From contig JALFGI010000040.1 of the NCBI GenBank assembly GCA_022777455.1, positions 1-16,482 of the forward strand: a stretch of 16,482 bases of DNA. The letters run 5' to 3'. The first letter of the stretch is position 1. Every line of letters begins with the position of its first letter. Below, in pieces: positions 1-8,036 of the stretch. The translations under genes and the position numbers were made by a program. The notes beneath the pieces are model-generated. The model was not told where the DNA came from and did not search any database. It saw nothing but the letters and a program-made list of their open reading frames with translations. This DNA is from Clostridiales bacterium. Lineage in GTDB: Bacteria > Bacillota_A > Clostridia > Oscillospirales > Oscillospiraceae.

Positions 1-13
1 ATCGGCAAGAGAT

Positions 14-234
14 AAATTGTAATTTGCGGGCAGGGCCCGCAGCCAATGGCGCACCGGGCCTGTGTGTCATCCGGGACTCCTGGGCAGCGCCCGGTAACGA
101 TTTTGCGCAGGAAAATGACGAATGATCCAATCACGGCGTGCAGAACCGAACCGAGCTGTACCCAGGAGTGTAACGACGACAGACCAGCCGAGCACGTATT
201 GGGGTGAAGCGCCCTGCGCTTCAAATTACAATTT
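14..234. repeat. Small intergenic element with 13-bp perfect inverted ends (copy 1)
   Basis: The left end at 14-26 reads AAATTGTAATTTG and the right end at 222-234 is its exact reverse complement, so the 221-bp unit has perfect 13-bp inverted termini. Inside each end sits a short hairpin: GCGGGC/GCCCGC near 26-40 and GAAGCG/CGCTTC near 207-223. No convincing coding frame is present. The same terminal 13-mer, with one or two changes per end, bounds the elements at 11560-11797 and 15001-15214. A small non-autonomous mobile element (MITE-like) is the simplest reading. It lies directly upstream of a glycosyltransferase gene. No clear target-site duplication is visible. Confidence 0.6.
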
Positions 235-293
235 ACTGATTAACGCGCAAAATGGTAAGCAAAACCTTATTTTCTCCATTGGGAGGGAAAAGA

Positions 294-1454
294 ATGAAAA
301 TTGTCTATGTGGCCGGATGTGTTTCCGAGGCGGCCTATGCACGGCTGTATGGAAACCCCAAGAGCAGACCCGTGTTTCAGGCACAAAAGTACAACCGGCT
401 GTTTATCGAGGGCCTGGCAGCCCATACCCGGGTGGAGGTGGTGGGCTATCCTCCTGTGGATGAGGCGGCCATGGAGTCCGGGGTGATCTCCATTCCGGAT
501 GAAACCGTGGGCAATGTACACTATCACTATATCCGCACCTACCGGCATCCCCTTCGCCGCCGGCTCCATGTGGGCATCCATTCTTTTATCAAATGTCTGA
601 AGCTGCTGGACAGGAACAGCGCGGTGATGATTGACTGCCTGAATCAGATGTCCGGCCTGGGGGCACTGCTGGCCTCCAAGCTGCGCCGCTGCCGCTGCGT
701 GGGAATCATCACGGACCTGCCGGAATACATGGGCGGCGGACCGACCATGGCCCTGGCGGAATTTCTGATCCGCCACTGCACCGACTATGTGGTGCTGACT
801 CAGGCCATGAATGACCGGGTGAACAAAAAGGGGAAGCCCTATGTGGTGCTGGAGGGCCATTCGGACATCACCATGGCAGCCCGGGAGCCGTCTTTGGAAA
901 AGAAAAGCGAGAAGCGTGTTTGCCTGTACGCCGGCAGTATTCATAAAATTTACGGTATCCAGCGTCTGGTGGAGGGTTTTCAACTGGCAGCCATTCCCGG
1001 CGCTGAACTCCATATCTATGGCATTGGCGACTATCAGCAGGAGCTGGAGCAGATTGCTGCCCAGGACTCCACCATTCACTATGGCGGCCTGCTTCTGCCC
1101 AGCCAGGTGGTGGAAAAGGAGATGGAGGCGGCGGTGCTGATCAATCCACGCCCTTCGGACGAGGAATACGTGCGGTATTCCTTCCCCTCCAAGACCATGG
1201 AATATATGTCCACAGGCACCCCGGTGCTTACCACGGCGCTGCCCTGCATCCCGGAGGAGTACAGGCCCTATCTGTATTTCATTCAAGAGGAAACCCCTGG
1301 GGGAATTGCGACTGCTTTGCGTCAGGTGCTCTCCCATTCGGATGAGGAACTGTTTGAAAAGGGCTGCCGGGCCCGCCGGTTTGTTCTGGAGCAGCGCAAT
1401 AATGTGGTGCAGGCAGCCAAGGTGCTGGATATGCTGGAAGGAAACGAAAAATGA
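294..1454 (+). CDS. Glycosyltransferase, GT4-type (family 1 fold)
   Basis: A 386-residue cytoplasmic or membrane-associated glycosyltransferase of the GT-B fold. It begins MKIVYVAG, a typical first Rossmann strand. The C-terminal donor-binding half has the GT4-like stretch FPSKTMEYMSTGTPVL, which usually contacts the nucleotide-sugar. The frame is open back to 252, but a strong GGGAGGG ribosome binding site at 281-287 lies 6 nt before the ATG at 294, so 294 is chosen. It is the first of four densely packed glycan genes: the next start (1451) overlaps this stop. The donor and acceptor sugars cannot be told from sequence. The role, adding a sugar to a lipid-linked exopolysaccharide or surface-glycan intermediate, is inferred from the neighbouring GT genes and flippase. 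The upstream part of the operon probably lies outside the window. Confidence 0.85.
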   Translation: MKIVYVAGCVSEAAYARLYGNPKSRPVFQAQKYNRLFIEGLAAHTRVEVVGYPPVDEAAMESGVISIPDETVGNVHYHYIRTYRHPLRRRLHVGIHSFIKCLKLLDRNSAVMIDCLNQMSGLGALLASKLRRCRCVGIITDLPEYMGGGPTMALAEFLIRHCTDYVVLTQAMNDRVNKKGKPYVVLEGHSDITMAAREPSLEKKSEKRVCLYAGSIHKIYGIQRLVEGFQLAAIPGAELHIYGIGDYQQELEQIAAQDSTIHYGGLLLPSQVVEKEMEAAVLINPRPSDEEYVRYSFPSKTMEYMSTGTPVLTTALPCIPEEYRPYLYFIQEETPGGIATALRQVLSHSDEELFEKGCRARRFVLEQRNNVVQAAKVLDMLEGNEK

Positions 1455-2710
1455 TGAAAGTTCTTTGGCTATGTAATGTGATTCCCGGACCGGTTCGCCG
1501 GGCACTGGGCGAAAGTTCAGACGGCGGTTTTTGGATCGAGCATGTGCTCTCCGGTATCCGCTGCCAGGGCGGGATTTCCCTGCGGCTATTGTGCCTTGGC
1601 GGCGAGGCTTCCGGCACACTGGAAGACGGCACGGAGTATGCGCTGTTTCAGGAAAAGAAGGCTTACGCCTATAATCTTAAACTGGAAGGATTCTTTTCTG
1701 AGCAGCTGCAGGATTTTCAGCCGGATGTGATCCACATCTGGGGAACGGAGTACGGTCATACTCTGGCAATGGTGAACGCGGCAGATAAGCTGGGAATGCT
1801 CCCCAAAGTGGTCATTAGCATTCAGGGCCTGGTGGGTATCTATGCTCGCCACATGGTGGAGGGCCTTTCACCCCGGGTGTGCCGGGGAAAAACCCTTCGC
1901 GATGTTTTGCGGGGGGACCATATCCTCCGGCAGCAGCGGGATTTTGAGATCCGGGGCGCCATGGAGCGGGAAGCGCTGGAGAAGGTTTGCCATGTCATGG
2001 GAAGAACGGACTGGGACAGAGCCATCACCGGACAGTACCACCCGGACAGAGTCTACCATTTCTGCAATGAGACACTGCGCCAGAGCTTCTACCAGGGCGG
2101 CTGGAGCTACAGCAGCTGCAAAAAACACAGAATATTTGCATCCAGCTGCGTATACCCGGTGAAGGGCTTCCACTATCTTCTGGAGGCCTTCGTCATTGTT
2201 TTAAAAAGTTTTCCGGATGCTACCATCAGTGTTACCGGAAAAAGCTTTTTCACCTCCCACTGGAAGGAAAGGCTGAGTCAGCAGTATTATTTCCGGGAGA
2301 TGGAGCGCTTTTGCCGGAAGCATGGACTGACGGAAAGAATAGAATTTCTGGGGAATCTGGATGCAGAGGGGATGAAGCGGGCTTATCTTCAGGCCAATGT
2401 TTTTGCCCTGCCGTCCACCATTGAGAATTCCCCCAATTCCCTGGGAGAGGCCATGCTGCTGGGTGTGCCCTGTGTGGCGGCGGATGTGGGCGGCGTTTCC
2501 AATTTGCTGCATCCGGGGGAAGGGTATTTGTACCAGTCCACCGCCCCCTATATGCTGGCAGAATACATTATGGAGGTCTTTCGTCAGCAGGACGAGGCGG
2601 AGAAAATGGGCGCGCAGGCCCGTGCCCACGCCCTGACCACCCATGATCCGGAAAAAAACCTAAGAACTTTGCTGGCAATTTACCGGGAAATATCCGGGAA
2701 GGAAGGATAA
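1451..2710 (+). CDS. Glycosyltransferase, GT4-type
   Basis: A 419-residue GT-B fold glycosyltransferase. The N-terminal Rossmann half starts MMKVLWLCNVIPGP. The C-terminal half contains ALPSTIENSPNSLGEAMLLG, which holds the E-x7-E motif typical of retaining GT4 enzymes, followed by GVPCVAADVGG. The start overlaps the stop of the preceding gene (ATGA), which suggests translational coupling; a second ATG follows directly at 1454. The GT2 gene starts 1 nt after this stop. It is expected to add a sugar from a nucleotide donor to a growing surface glycan. The specific sugar is unknown. Confidence 0.88.
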   Translation: MMKVLWLCNVIPGPVRRALGESSDGGFWIEHVLSGIRCQGGISLRLLCLGGEASGTLEDGTEYALFQEKKAYAYNLKLEGFFSEQLQDFQPDVIHIWGTEYGHTLAMVNAADKLGMLPKVVISIQGLVGIYARHMVEGLSPRVCRGKTLRDVLRGDHILRQQRDFEIRGAMEREALEKVCHVMGRTDWDRAITGQYHPDRVYHFCNETLRQSFYQGGWSYSSCKKHRIFASSCVYPVKGFHYLLEAFVIVLKSFPDATISVTGKSFFTSHWKERLSQQYYFREMERFCRKHGLTERIEFLGNLDAEGMKRAYLQANVFALPSTIENSPNSLGEAMLLGVPCVAADVGGVSNLLHPGEGYLYQSTAPYMLAEYIMEVFRQQDEAEKMGAQARAHALTTHDPEKNLRTLLAIYREISGKEG

Positions 2711-2711
2711 A

Positions 2712-3713
2712 ATGAAAGAAAATGTGCTGATCAGTGTGATTGTTCCCGTCTACAAGGTGGAGCAGTATCTTTCCAAGTGTGTCGGGTCCATCCTGAATCA
2801 GACCTATCCCAACCTGGAGGTCATCCTGGTGGATGATGGTTCCCCCGACGGCAGTGGGGCGATTTGTGATGCCTTTGCTGCCCGGGACAGCCGTGTCCGG
2901 GTGATCCACAAGGAAAACGGCGGCCTGAGCGATGCCCGCAATGCCGGAATCGACATGGCGTCGGGAGATTATTTTGCCTTTGTGGATTCCGATGACTGGG
3001 TGGAGCCGGATGCCTATGAGTCCATGCTGGCCCTGGCCCAAAAATATGACGCCAAAATCGTCTGCGCCGGGCGCTATGATGAGGACAGCGCCTCCGGCGC
3101 GCAAACGTTGGGACTGTGCCCGGAGAAGGAAGCGCTCATCTCCGGCAAGGAGGCGGTGCGCCGGATTTTGCGCTGGGAGCATATGGATTCTTCCGCCTGT
3201 GATAAGCTCTATGCCCGGGAGCTGTATGCCGATATTCGTTATCCCGTGGGCCGGGTGATGGAGGATGTGGCAACCACCTACCGCCTGGTACTGCTGGCGG
3301 GGGATATGGCTATGCTTCCCAAGCCGGTGTATCACTACTGCCACCGGGAGCAGAGCATCACCACTGCTTCCGTCTCGGAAAAAACCTTCCATACTGCTGA
3401 GAATGCCGGGATGCTTTATGAATTTATCTGCGAAAACTACCCGGACCTGGAGCCGGATGCCCGGCATTTCCTGACCCAAGCTCAGCGGAATGTGGTTCAG
3501 GAGTTGGAGCTGTCCGACAAGGCCACCCGGAAAAAATTCGCCGGAGAATACAAAAAATACCGCCGCGCCTTGGTCAGACAGCTGCCCTTTGTGATGGGCT
3601 ATGATCTGTTTTCCCTCCGAAGCAGGGTGGAGGTTCTGCTTGTCGCGTTGGGACTGTTCTCTCCGGCGGTGCATACCGGTCGCTTTCTGAAGAAACTGAG
3701 AAAAGGTCTATGA
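2712..3713 (+). CDS. Glycosyltransferase family 2 (GT-A fold)
   Basis: A 333-residue inverting glycosyltransferase of the GT2 family. The N-terminal catalytic domain is classic: ISVIVPVYKVEQYL at residues 7-20, the nucleotide-binding VDDGSPDGSG around 40-49, NGGLSDARNAG around 69-79, and the metal-binding DSDD at 92-95. No extended hydrophobic segment suggests membrane insertion. The remaining residues form the variable acceptor-binding part seen in EpsJ/WcaA-like enzymes of capsule and exopolysaccharide clusters. The ATG is 1 nt after the previous stop, behind GGAAGGA. The stop overlaps the flippase start by 4 nt. The substrate cannot be assigned. Confidence 0.9.
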   Translation: MKENVLISVIVPVYKVEQYLSKCVGSILNQTYPNLEVILVDDGSPDGSGAICDAFAARDSRVRVIHKENGGLSDARNAGIDMASGDYFAFVDSDDWVEPDAYESMLALAQKYDAKIVCAGRYDEDSASGAQTLGLCPEKEALISGKEAVRRILRWEHMDSSACDKLYARELYADIRYPVGRVMEDVATTYRLVLLAGDMAMLPKPVYHYCHREQSITTASVSEKTFHTAENAGMLYEFICENYPDLEPDARHFLTQAQRNVVQELELSDKATRKKFAGEYKKYRRALVRQLPFVMGYDLFSLRSRVEVLLVALGLFSPAVHTGRFLKKLRKGL

Positions 3714-5101
3714 AAAAGAATATCAACCGCATTGCGTTTTTTAATTTCCTCAGCATTTTGCTGCTGCAGGGCATCTCGTTTATTTCTTCGCCTCTGTTCT
3801 CCCGTCTGCTGGGCACCGAGGGCTACGGCAACCTGGCCTCTTTTTCCACCTGGGCGGGGATTGCCGTCACGGTGCTGTCTCTGCAAACCAATGCCACCAT
3901 TGTCAACGCTATGGTGGAGTTCCCGGAGGAGGAGCAGCCAGCCTACCAGGCTTCGGCCATGATGCTTTCGATTCTGTCCTTTGCCGTGGGTTCGGTGCTG
4001 GTGATGCTGCTGTCCGGGCCTATTTCCGCCGGGCTGAAAATGCAGCGGTGGCTTTTGGGACTGCTGCTGGTGCAGGCCTTTGGCACCTTCGGTGTGAATT
4101 TCTTAAGCAGCAAATTCACCTATGAGTTCAAAGCCGACAGGAATATGCTGCTCAGCGTGTTCATTGCGGTGGCCTCCATGGGGGTGGCACTGGTATTTGT
4201 GCTGAATTCTCCCATGGATCGGCGTTATCTGGGCCGCATAGCGGGAAATGCCCTGGTTTACGGAGGGGTGGGCACTGCCGGCTGCCTTTGGGTCCTGACC
4301 AAAGGAAAGAAGGCCTTTAACAGACGATATTGGAAGTTTGCCTTCCTTCTGGGCTGCCCGTTGGTATTCCAGAATCTGGCCTATTCCATCCTGGGCAGCA
4401 GCGACATCCTGATGCTCAAGCAGATGGCAGGTGCCTCGGATTCCGGTATTTACAGCCTGGCGTTCACCCTGTCGGGAATTATGTTTACCATCTTTGGTGC
4501 CCTGAACAACAGCTGGACCCCCTTCTTTTTCGACGATATGAAGCAGGGCAGACGGGAGAATCTTGTCCGCCAGGGAAACAATTTCCTGGAGCTGTTTACG
4601 GTGCTTTCCATTGGTTTTGTGCTGCTGGTGCGGGAGGTGTATCATGTCTATGCCGACCGGGAATTCTGGCCGGGCCTGGAGCTGATCCCCGTTTTTGTGG
4701 CCAGCTACTATGTGAATATGCTGTGCACCTTCCCGGTGAATTATGAGCTGTACCACAAAAAAACCAACGTGGTAGCCATTGCCACGGTGGCGGCCTCCCT
4801 GGTGAATCTGGTGCTGAACTATACCTTCATCCGCCTGTTCGGCATGACCGGTGCGGCCATTGCGACCCTCCTGTCCCATTGCCTCCAGCTGGCCATGCAC
4901 GAACTTTATTCCCGCCAGGTGCTGGGAAAGAGGGACTATCCCTTCGCCCTGTCCACCTGGGTCAAGTATACCGCTGTGATGGCTGCGGCTATGGCGATAT
5001 TCTATCTGCTGCCCGGGCAGTGGTATATCCGCTGGCCTCTGGGTGCTGCCGTTGGCCTGTGGGAGCTTTTCCGTATCTGGAAACGCAGAAGCCTGCTGTG
5101 A
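3710..5101 (+). CDS. Polysaccharide flippase (Wzx/MOP superfamily)
   Basis: A 463-residue polytopic membrane protein with about 12-14 hydrophobic segments. The N-terminus (IAFFNFLSILLLQGISFISS, then RLLGTEGYGNLASF) matches the Wzx/polysaccharide-transport branch of the MOP exporter superfamily, as does the later segment TFIRLFGMTGAAIATLLSHC. Such proteins flip undecaprenyl-linked oligosaccharides across the cytoplasmic membrane before polymerisation or attachment. The start overlaps the GT2 stop (ATGA) and AAAAGG lies just upstream. It is the last gene of the glycan cluster. Only a weak GGGA/TCCC hairpin followed by T residues lies after it (about 5105-5121), so transcription may run toward the tRNA gene. 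Confidence 0.88.
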   Translation: MKKNINRIAFFNFLSILLLQGISFISSPLFSRLLGTEGYGNLASFSTWAGIAVTVLSLQTNATIVNAMVEFPEEEQPAYQASAMMLSILSFAVGSVLVMLLSGPISAGLKMQRWLLGLLLVQAFGTFGVNFLSSKFTYEFKADRNMLLSVFIAVASMGVALVFVLNSPMDRRYLGRIAGNALVYGGVGTAGCLWVLTKGKKAFNRRYWKFAFLLGCPLVFQNLAYSILGSSDILMLKQMAGASDSGIYSLAFTLSGIMFTIFGALNNSWTPFFFDDMKQGRRENLVRQGNNFLELFTVLSIGFVLLVREVYHVYADREFWPGLELIPVFVASYYVNMLCTFPVNYELYHKKTNVVAIATVAASLVNLVLNYTFIRLFGMTGAAIATLLSHCLQLAMHELYSRQVLGKRDYPFALSTWVKYTAVMAAAMAIFYLLPGQWYIRWPLGAAVGLWELFRIWKRRSLL

Positions 5102-5133
5102 TTTGGGATTTTTCCCTTTTTCCGAAAAACCTG

Positions 5134-5162
5134 TTGACAAAATTTCCCCCAGCGGTTATAAT
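5134..5162 (+). promoter_or_regulatory. Sigma-A promoter of tRNA-Leu
   Basis: Both hexamers are consensus: TTGACA at 5134-5139 and TATAAT at 5157-5162, with a 17-nt spacer. Transcription would start near 5168-5170, a few bases ahead of the mature tRNA 5' end at 5175. Such a strong promoter fits a monocistronic stable-RNA gene. Confidence 0.9.
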
Positions 5163-5174
5163 ACTCAGGCAACT

Positions 5175-5257
5175 GCGAGAGTGTTGGAATGGTAGACAAG
5201 CACGTTTGAGGTGCGTGTGGTTACGCCGTGGGGGTTCGAGTCCCCTCTCTCGCACCA
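5175..5257 (+). tRNA. tRNA-Leu (anticodon GAG)
   Basis: The acceptor stem GCGAGAG (5175-5181) pairs with CTCTCGC (5247-5253), followed by the discriminator A and an encoded CCA (5255-5257). The anticodon stem CACGT/GCGTG encloses TTGAGGT with anticodon GAG, which reads CUC and CUU leucine codons. A long variable arm (class II) fits leucine. The T arm is GGGGG-TTCGAGT-CCCCT. The length of 83 nt including CCA is normal. It has its own promoter and terminator and so appears to be transcribed alone. Confidence 0.96.
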
Positions 5258-5265
5258 AACCAATA

Positions 5266-5315
5266 TAATCCGAACCTGGTTCTCCTTGTGGGAGATGGGT
5301 TCGGATTATTTTTTT
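5266..5315 (+). terminator. Intrinsic terminator of tRNA-Leu
   Basis: TAATCCGAACC (5266-5276) pairs perfectly with GGTTCGGATTA (5298-5308), and T7 follows at 5309-5315. The loop contains a smaller hairpin, TCTCC/GGAGA. It lies 9 nt after the tRNA CCA end. Confidence 0.92.
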
Positions 5316-5482
5316 GGAAAGTTTGAGGAAATCCTACTTCCGAAACGGTGTTATCAAACACCCGGAATCAGATCCCTGGGGCCAAGAAATCGAAAATTTT
5401 TTTGTATTTGATGCATGAAACTCCATTTGTTTCCGTTTATATTAGTGAAGGCCCTCAAATAAACGCACAAGGAGAGATTGAT

Positions 5483-6037
5483 ATGGACGACAGCAGCATT
5501 GTTGCGCTGTATTTTGCCCGGTCTGAACAGGCAATTCAAGAAACGGATACGAAATATGGCGGCTACTGCTACAGCATTGCCTATAACATTTTGGCAAATC
5601 AGGAAGATTCGGAAGAAAGTGTCAACGATACATACCTTTCCGCCTGGAATTCGATTCCACCCAGAAAGCCCAATCCTCTTGCCCCCTTCCTTGGGAAGAT
5701 TGTCCGTCACATTTCCATTGATATGTGGCGAAAGAATGGCGCGCTCAAGCGGGGTGGCGGCGAGATGCCCCTTGTTCTGGAAGAACTTCAGGAATGTGTG
5801 GCAAGCGGAGAGAATCTGGAAGAACGGTATGAGCAGAAAGAACTTGTCCACCAGGTGAGAAAATTTGTTGCCAGTTTGTCAGATACGGAACGCAGGGTAT
5901 TTGTGTGCCGGTATTGGTATCTGGATTCCATAGCGGAGATTGCAAAACGATTTGACTTTTCCGAAAACAAGGTTAGTTCCATGCTGCACAGAACCCGTGG
6001 AAAGCTGGAAAAGTATTTGATCCGGGAGGGAATCTGA
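5483..6037 (+). CDS. ECF-type RNA polymerase sigma factor
   Basis: A 184-residue sigma-70 family protein with only regions 2 and 4, the ECF layout. Region 2 covers about residues 22-88 (core binding around YSIAYNILANQEDSEE; IVRHISIDMWRKN near 73-85 corresponds to region 2.3/2.4). Region 4 covers about 125-180, with SLSDTERRVFVCRYW and the helix-turn-helix SIAEIAKRFDFSENKVSSML. The frame is open back to 5348, but AAGGAGAG just before the ATG at 5483 makes 5483 the likely start. The stop overlaps the next ATG by 1 nt (TGATG). It probably directs core polymerase to envelope-stress-type promoters and is held inactive by the downstream membrane protein. Confidence 0.9.
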   Translation: MDDSSIVALYFARSEQAIQETDTKYGGYCYSIAYNILANQEDSEESVNDTYLSAWNSIPPRKPNPLAPFLGKIVRHISIDMWRKNGALKRGGGEMPLVLEELQECVASGENLEERYEQKELVHQVRKFVASLSDTERRVFVCRYWYLDSIAEIAKRFDFSENKVSSMLHRTRGKLEKYLIREGI

Positions 6038-7560
6038 TGAAGAACGCAATGCAATTATTGGAAGCGGTTGGGCAGATTCAGGATGCTTACATCATAGATG
6101 CACACAGCGACATTCCAAAGTTAGCTTCCCCGCGTAAGAGGTTTCTTCTGATTGCGGCAGTTGTTGCCGCCCTGCTTGCCCTTGCTGGCTGCGCAATGGC
6201 GATCCATTATGTGTGGGCAGAATCCCCCTTTACGTCTCTGCCCAGGCTCACAGGGGAGGATATTCACTACGAGGATATTGAGCTGACCATTACCGGTGTC
6301 AGCCCTACCGGCATTGGCCTTATGTGCACCATTAAGAACGAGGCTTTCCCGGAAGAAAACCAGGATGAGGCCCAAAACGCCATTGTTATCATCAACGGCC
6401 CCTTCTATCTGGAAAAGAAGACGGAAACCGGTTGGGAAGAGCTGCCAAAGCGGATCGAGGACGCAACCTGGCAAAAGCAGGAATTCATCACCGGCGGTCA
6501 ATTGGATTTGCACTACTCCTGGGGCCTGGTTTATGGCCACCTCAACCCCGGAACCTATCGCCTCACCACCACCGTCGTGGAGGGACAGCCAGAGGTCCAT
6601 GTAGAATTTGACATTGCGGATTCTTCCAATCTGACAAATGCGGATGCCATTCAGAAATGCAATGATGCCATTGATGCGATCCTGAACCGGGAATGCTATC
6701 ATGTGTACCTGAGCCAGCTTTCGGAATATGGTGAAGCTCCGGAAGGAATTCGGATGGACGATGGCCAGAACACCTCCTACGCGGAATTCTGGAAGTCCGG
6801 TGCGGATTATCTGGAATTGCGTGCCCGTGAAGAAGGCCAGGTTGTGGACGGAAATATGAAAAAGGACGGCGTGAAATACCGGCTGGATAACGAAACGGAA
6901 TACGACAGCAATACGCCTGTGGCGGGTTGGAGTGTCTGGCCGGGTTTGGATGATAATCGGCTGGCCTGGTGGGCAGCATACTATGAACCCAGCGCCGCTG
7001 CGTTCCCGGAGGGAATCGGTGTCATCAGCGATGAGGAGATCACCTTCCAGCGCAAGACTTCTGATGAGAACCAAACAGAAATCATTTCTTTCCGGTTTGA
7101 TGAAGTGGGTGATCTGAAGCAAATTGTGGAAACCAGAGCCCGAAAAGAATTCTATGCGGAAAACGCTTTTGTGCCCGTTACCAATACAATGACAATCGAA
7201 ATCCGTGATACCGATGATGCAACCATTTCCAAGAAAATTGCCGATCAGGATGTGAATTTCTACCGGGACTTCTCCTGGGAAAAGGATCGGGAGGAACGGA
7301 CGCCCCTGAACGTTGCTTTTCAGAACACGACAGTCTCTCCTGTTACCAACGCCCCGGAGGCCATTGCACAGGCGGTGAGGGAATGCAATGTAGAGTACAC
7401 CAAGATCGTTGTTTACCGGGATGAAGCTGCCGGAATGTGGAAGGTAGAGTTCCAGATTTTGTATGGACACGGTGGATATCAATATGTCTATCTGAATAAC
7501 GATGGCATCACCCAAATGATTGCCAATGCCGGGGCAAAAGTGTGGGTTCCAGGCGAATAG
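6037..7560 (+). CDS. Membrane-anchored probable anti-sigma factor with large extracytoplasmic domain
   Basis: 507 residues. A short cytoplasmic N-terminus (about 1-34) contains LLEAVGQIQDAYIIDA, similar in pattern to the sigma-binding N-terminal segments of clostridial ECF anti-sigma proteins. One membrane helix follows at about 35-57 (FLLIAAVVAALLALAGCAMA), and then about 450 extracytoplasmic residues. The first outer section (about 80-190) resembles a bacterial Ig-like domain: GPFYLEKKTETGWEELP and, further on, SWGLVYGHLNPGTYRLTT. The rest is not recognised. The start overlaps the sigma gene stop and has GGGAGGG upstream, so the two are translationally coupled. The anti-sigma role is inferred from position and topology. 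The cysteine at residue 52 is inside the hydrophobic stretch but does not make a convincing lipobox. Confidence 0.72.
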   Translation: MKNAMQLLEAVGQIQDAYIIDAHSDIPKLASPRKRFLLIAAVVAALLALAGCAMAIHYVWAESPFTSLPRLTGEDIHYEDIELTITGVSPTGIGLMCTIKNEAFPEENQDEAQNAIVIINGPFYLEKKTETGWEELPKRIEDATWQKQEFITGGQLDLHYSWGLVYGHLNPGTYRLTTTVVEGQPEVHVEFDIADSSNLTNADAIQKCNDAIDAILNRECYHVYLSQLSEYGEAPEGIRMDDGQNTSYAEFWKSGADYLELRAREEGQVVDGNMKKDGVKYRLDNETEYDSNTPVAGWSVWPGLDDNRLAWWAAYYEPSAAAFPEGIGVISDEEITFQRKTSDENQTEIISFRFDEVGDLKQIVETRARKEFYAENAFVPVTNTMTIEIRDTDDATISKKIADQDVNFYRDFSWEKDREERTPLNVAFQNTTVSPVTNAPEAIAQAVRECNVEYTKIVVYRDEAAGMWKVEFQILYGHGGYQYVYLNNDGITQMIANAGAKVWVPGE

Positions 7561-7793
7561 ACAGTCATATACATCAGCGGACAGAAGGCAGATTTTCCGC
7601 AAGGATATTCAATCTACGGATTCGCGATCCTGCATTTGAATCACGGGTTCCTTGTATGCAACAAGAATCTGAATGGAAAGAGACTCCTCCCATATTTGGA
7701 GTCAGCAAGGGCCGGAACAAGTGGGTTCTGAAAAAGCAATCTTTCCAATATTTGCTTGAATGTGCCCCGGCAGCAGGAACAAATGAAAAATCA
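7561..7793. other. Non-coding spacer upstream of the SCIFF locus
   Basis: About 230 nt between the probable anti-sigma gene and the SCIFF promoter. I see no gene with a credible ribosome binding site, no strong terminator hairpin and no terminal 13-mer of the kind found in the intergenic elements. A frame open on the plus strand from 7542 to 7847 begins inside the upstream gene and has no family features. The spacer may be decayed sequence. Confidence 0.5.
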
Positions 7794-7822
7794 TTGACTT
7801 TTTTTCCCCTATCTGGTAGAAT
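7794..7822 (+). promoter_or_regulatory. Sigma-A promoter of the SCIFF locus
   Basis: TTGACT at 7794-7799 and TAGAAT at 7817-7822 are separated by 17 nt; each hexamer differs from consensus at one position. Transcription would begin near 7829, leaving a short leader of about 30 nt before the precursor gene. A T-rich spacer lies between the boxes. Confidence 0.78.
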
Positions 7823-7861
7823 AGACCCATCGAGTTATTCTCATTGAACGGAGGTGTCATG

Positions 7862-8011
7862 ATGAACCACATTCAGACTCTGGAGACCAAGAATCTGTGC
7901 GAGAGCGCTAAGAACGGTGGCTGCGGCGAGTGCCAGACTTCCTGCCAGTCCGCTTGCAAGACCAGCTGCGGCATTGCCAATCAGCAGTGCGAGAACAAGG
8001 AAAGCAAGTAA
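7862..8011 (+). CDS. scfA: SCIFF ranthipeptide precursor (six-cysteine peptide), variant
   Basis: A 49-residue RiPP precursor. The core CGECQTSCQSACKTSC (residues 21-36) and the later NQQCEN carry the family's cysteine spacing: C21, C24, C28, C32, C36 and C43. An extra cysteine is present at 13. The leader MNHIQTLETK matches the usual MKHIKTLNTK-like start. GGAGGT at 7850-7855 precedes two adjacent ATGs (7859 and 7862); the second has the better 6-nt spacing. The maturase downstream should install a cysteine thioether. In the characterised Clostridium thermocellum peptide I recall a bond between Cys32 and Thr37; here residue 37 is Gly (SCGIANQ in place of the usual SCTVANQ). The gene has its own promoter and is followed by a strong hairpin before the maturase gene. 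Confidence 0.95.
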   Translation: MNHIQTLETKNLCESAKNGGCGECQTSCQSACKTSCGIANQQCENKESK

Positions 8012-8036
8012 TTTCCTTTGATCCCATCACGAAACC

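Noticed and set aside
122..463. A 113-codon plus-strand frame starting inside element 1
   Set aside because: It runs out of the element into the glycosyltransferase gene in another frame, with no start signal or family features.
267..1619. A 450-codon open frame on the minus strand opposite the first glycosyltransferase gene
   Set aside because: It has no family motifs or ribosome binding site. It mirrors a well-supported plus-strand gene with a good start and GT4 signature.
5105..5121. GGGA-TTTT-TCCC-T5 as a terminator of the glycan operon
   Set aside because: The stem is only 4 bp with two A/T-rich flanks; too weak to call.
5347..5362. GGTGTT-ATCA-AACACC hairpin as a regulatory structure
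   Set aside because: The stem is 6 bp with no U tract or linked riboswitch features; it could be chance.
5417..5443. Possible ECF autopromoter (GAAAC and CGTTTA) upstream of the sigma gene
   Set aside because: The gap between AAC and CGT is about 12 nt, too short for the usual 16-17 nt ECF spacing; TATATT at 5438-5443 has no convincing -35 partner.
6121..7602. A 493-codon minus-strand frame opposite the probable anti-sigma gene
   Set aside because: The plus-strand protein has a coherent N-terminus, membrane helix and coupling to the sigma gene; the antisense product is of low plausibility.
5175..7800. Genomic island integrated at tRNA-Leu carrying the sigma/anti-sigma pair
   Set aside because: I found no integrase gene and no second copy of the tRNA 3' end in the window.
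7542..7847. A 101-codon frame between the anti-sigma gene and the SCIFF promoter
   Set aside because: It starts within the upstream gene, runs over the SCIFF promoter and has no recognisable domain or ribosome binding site.
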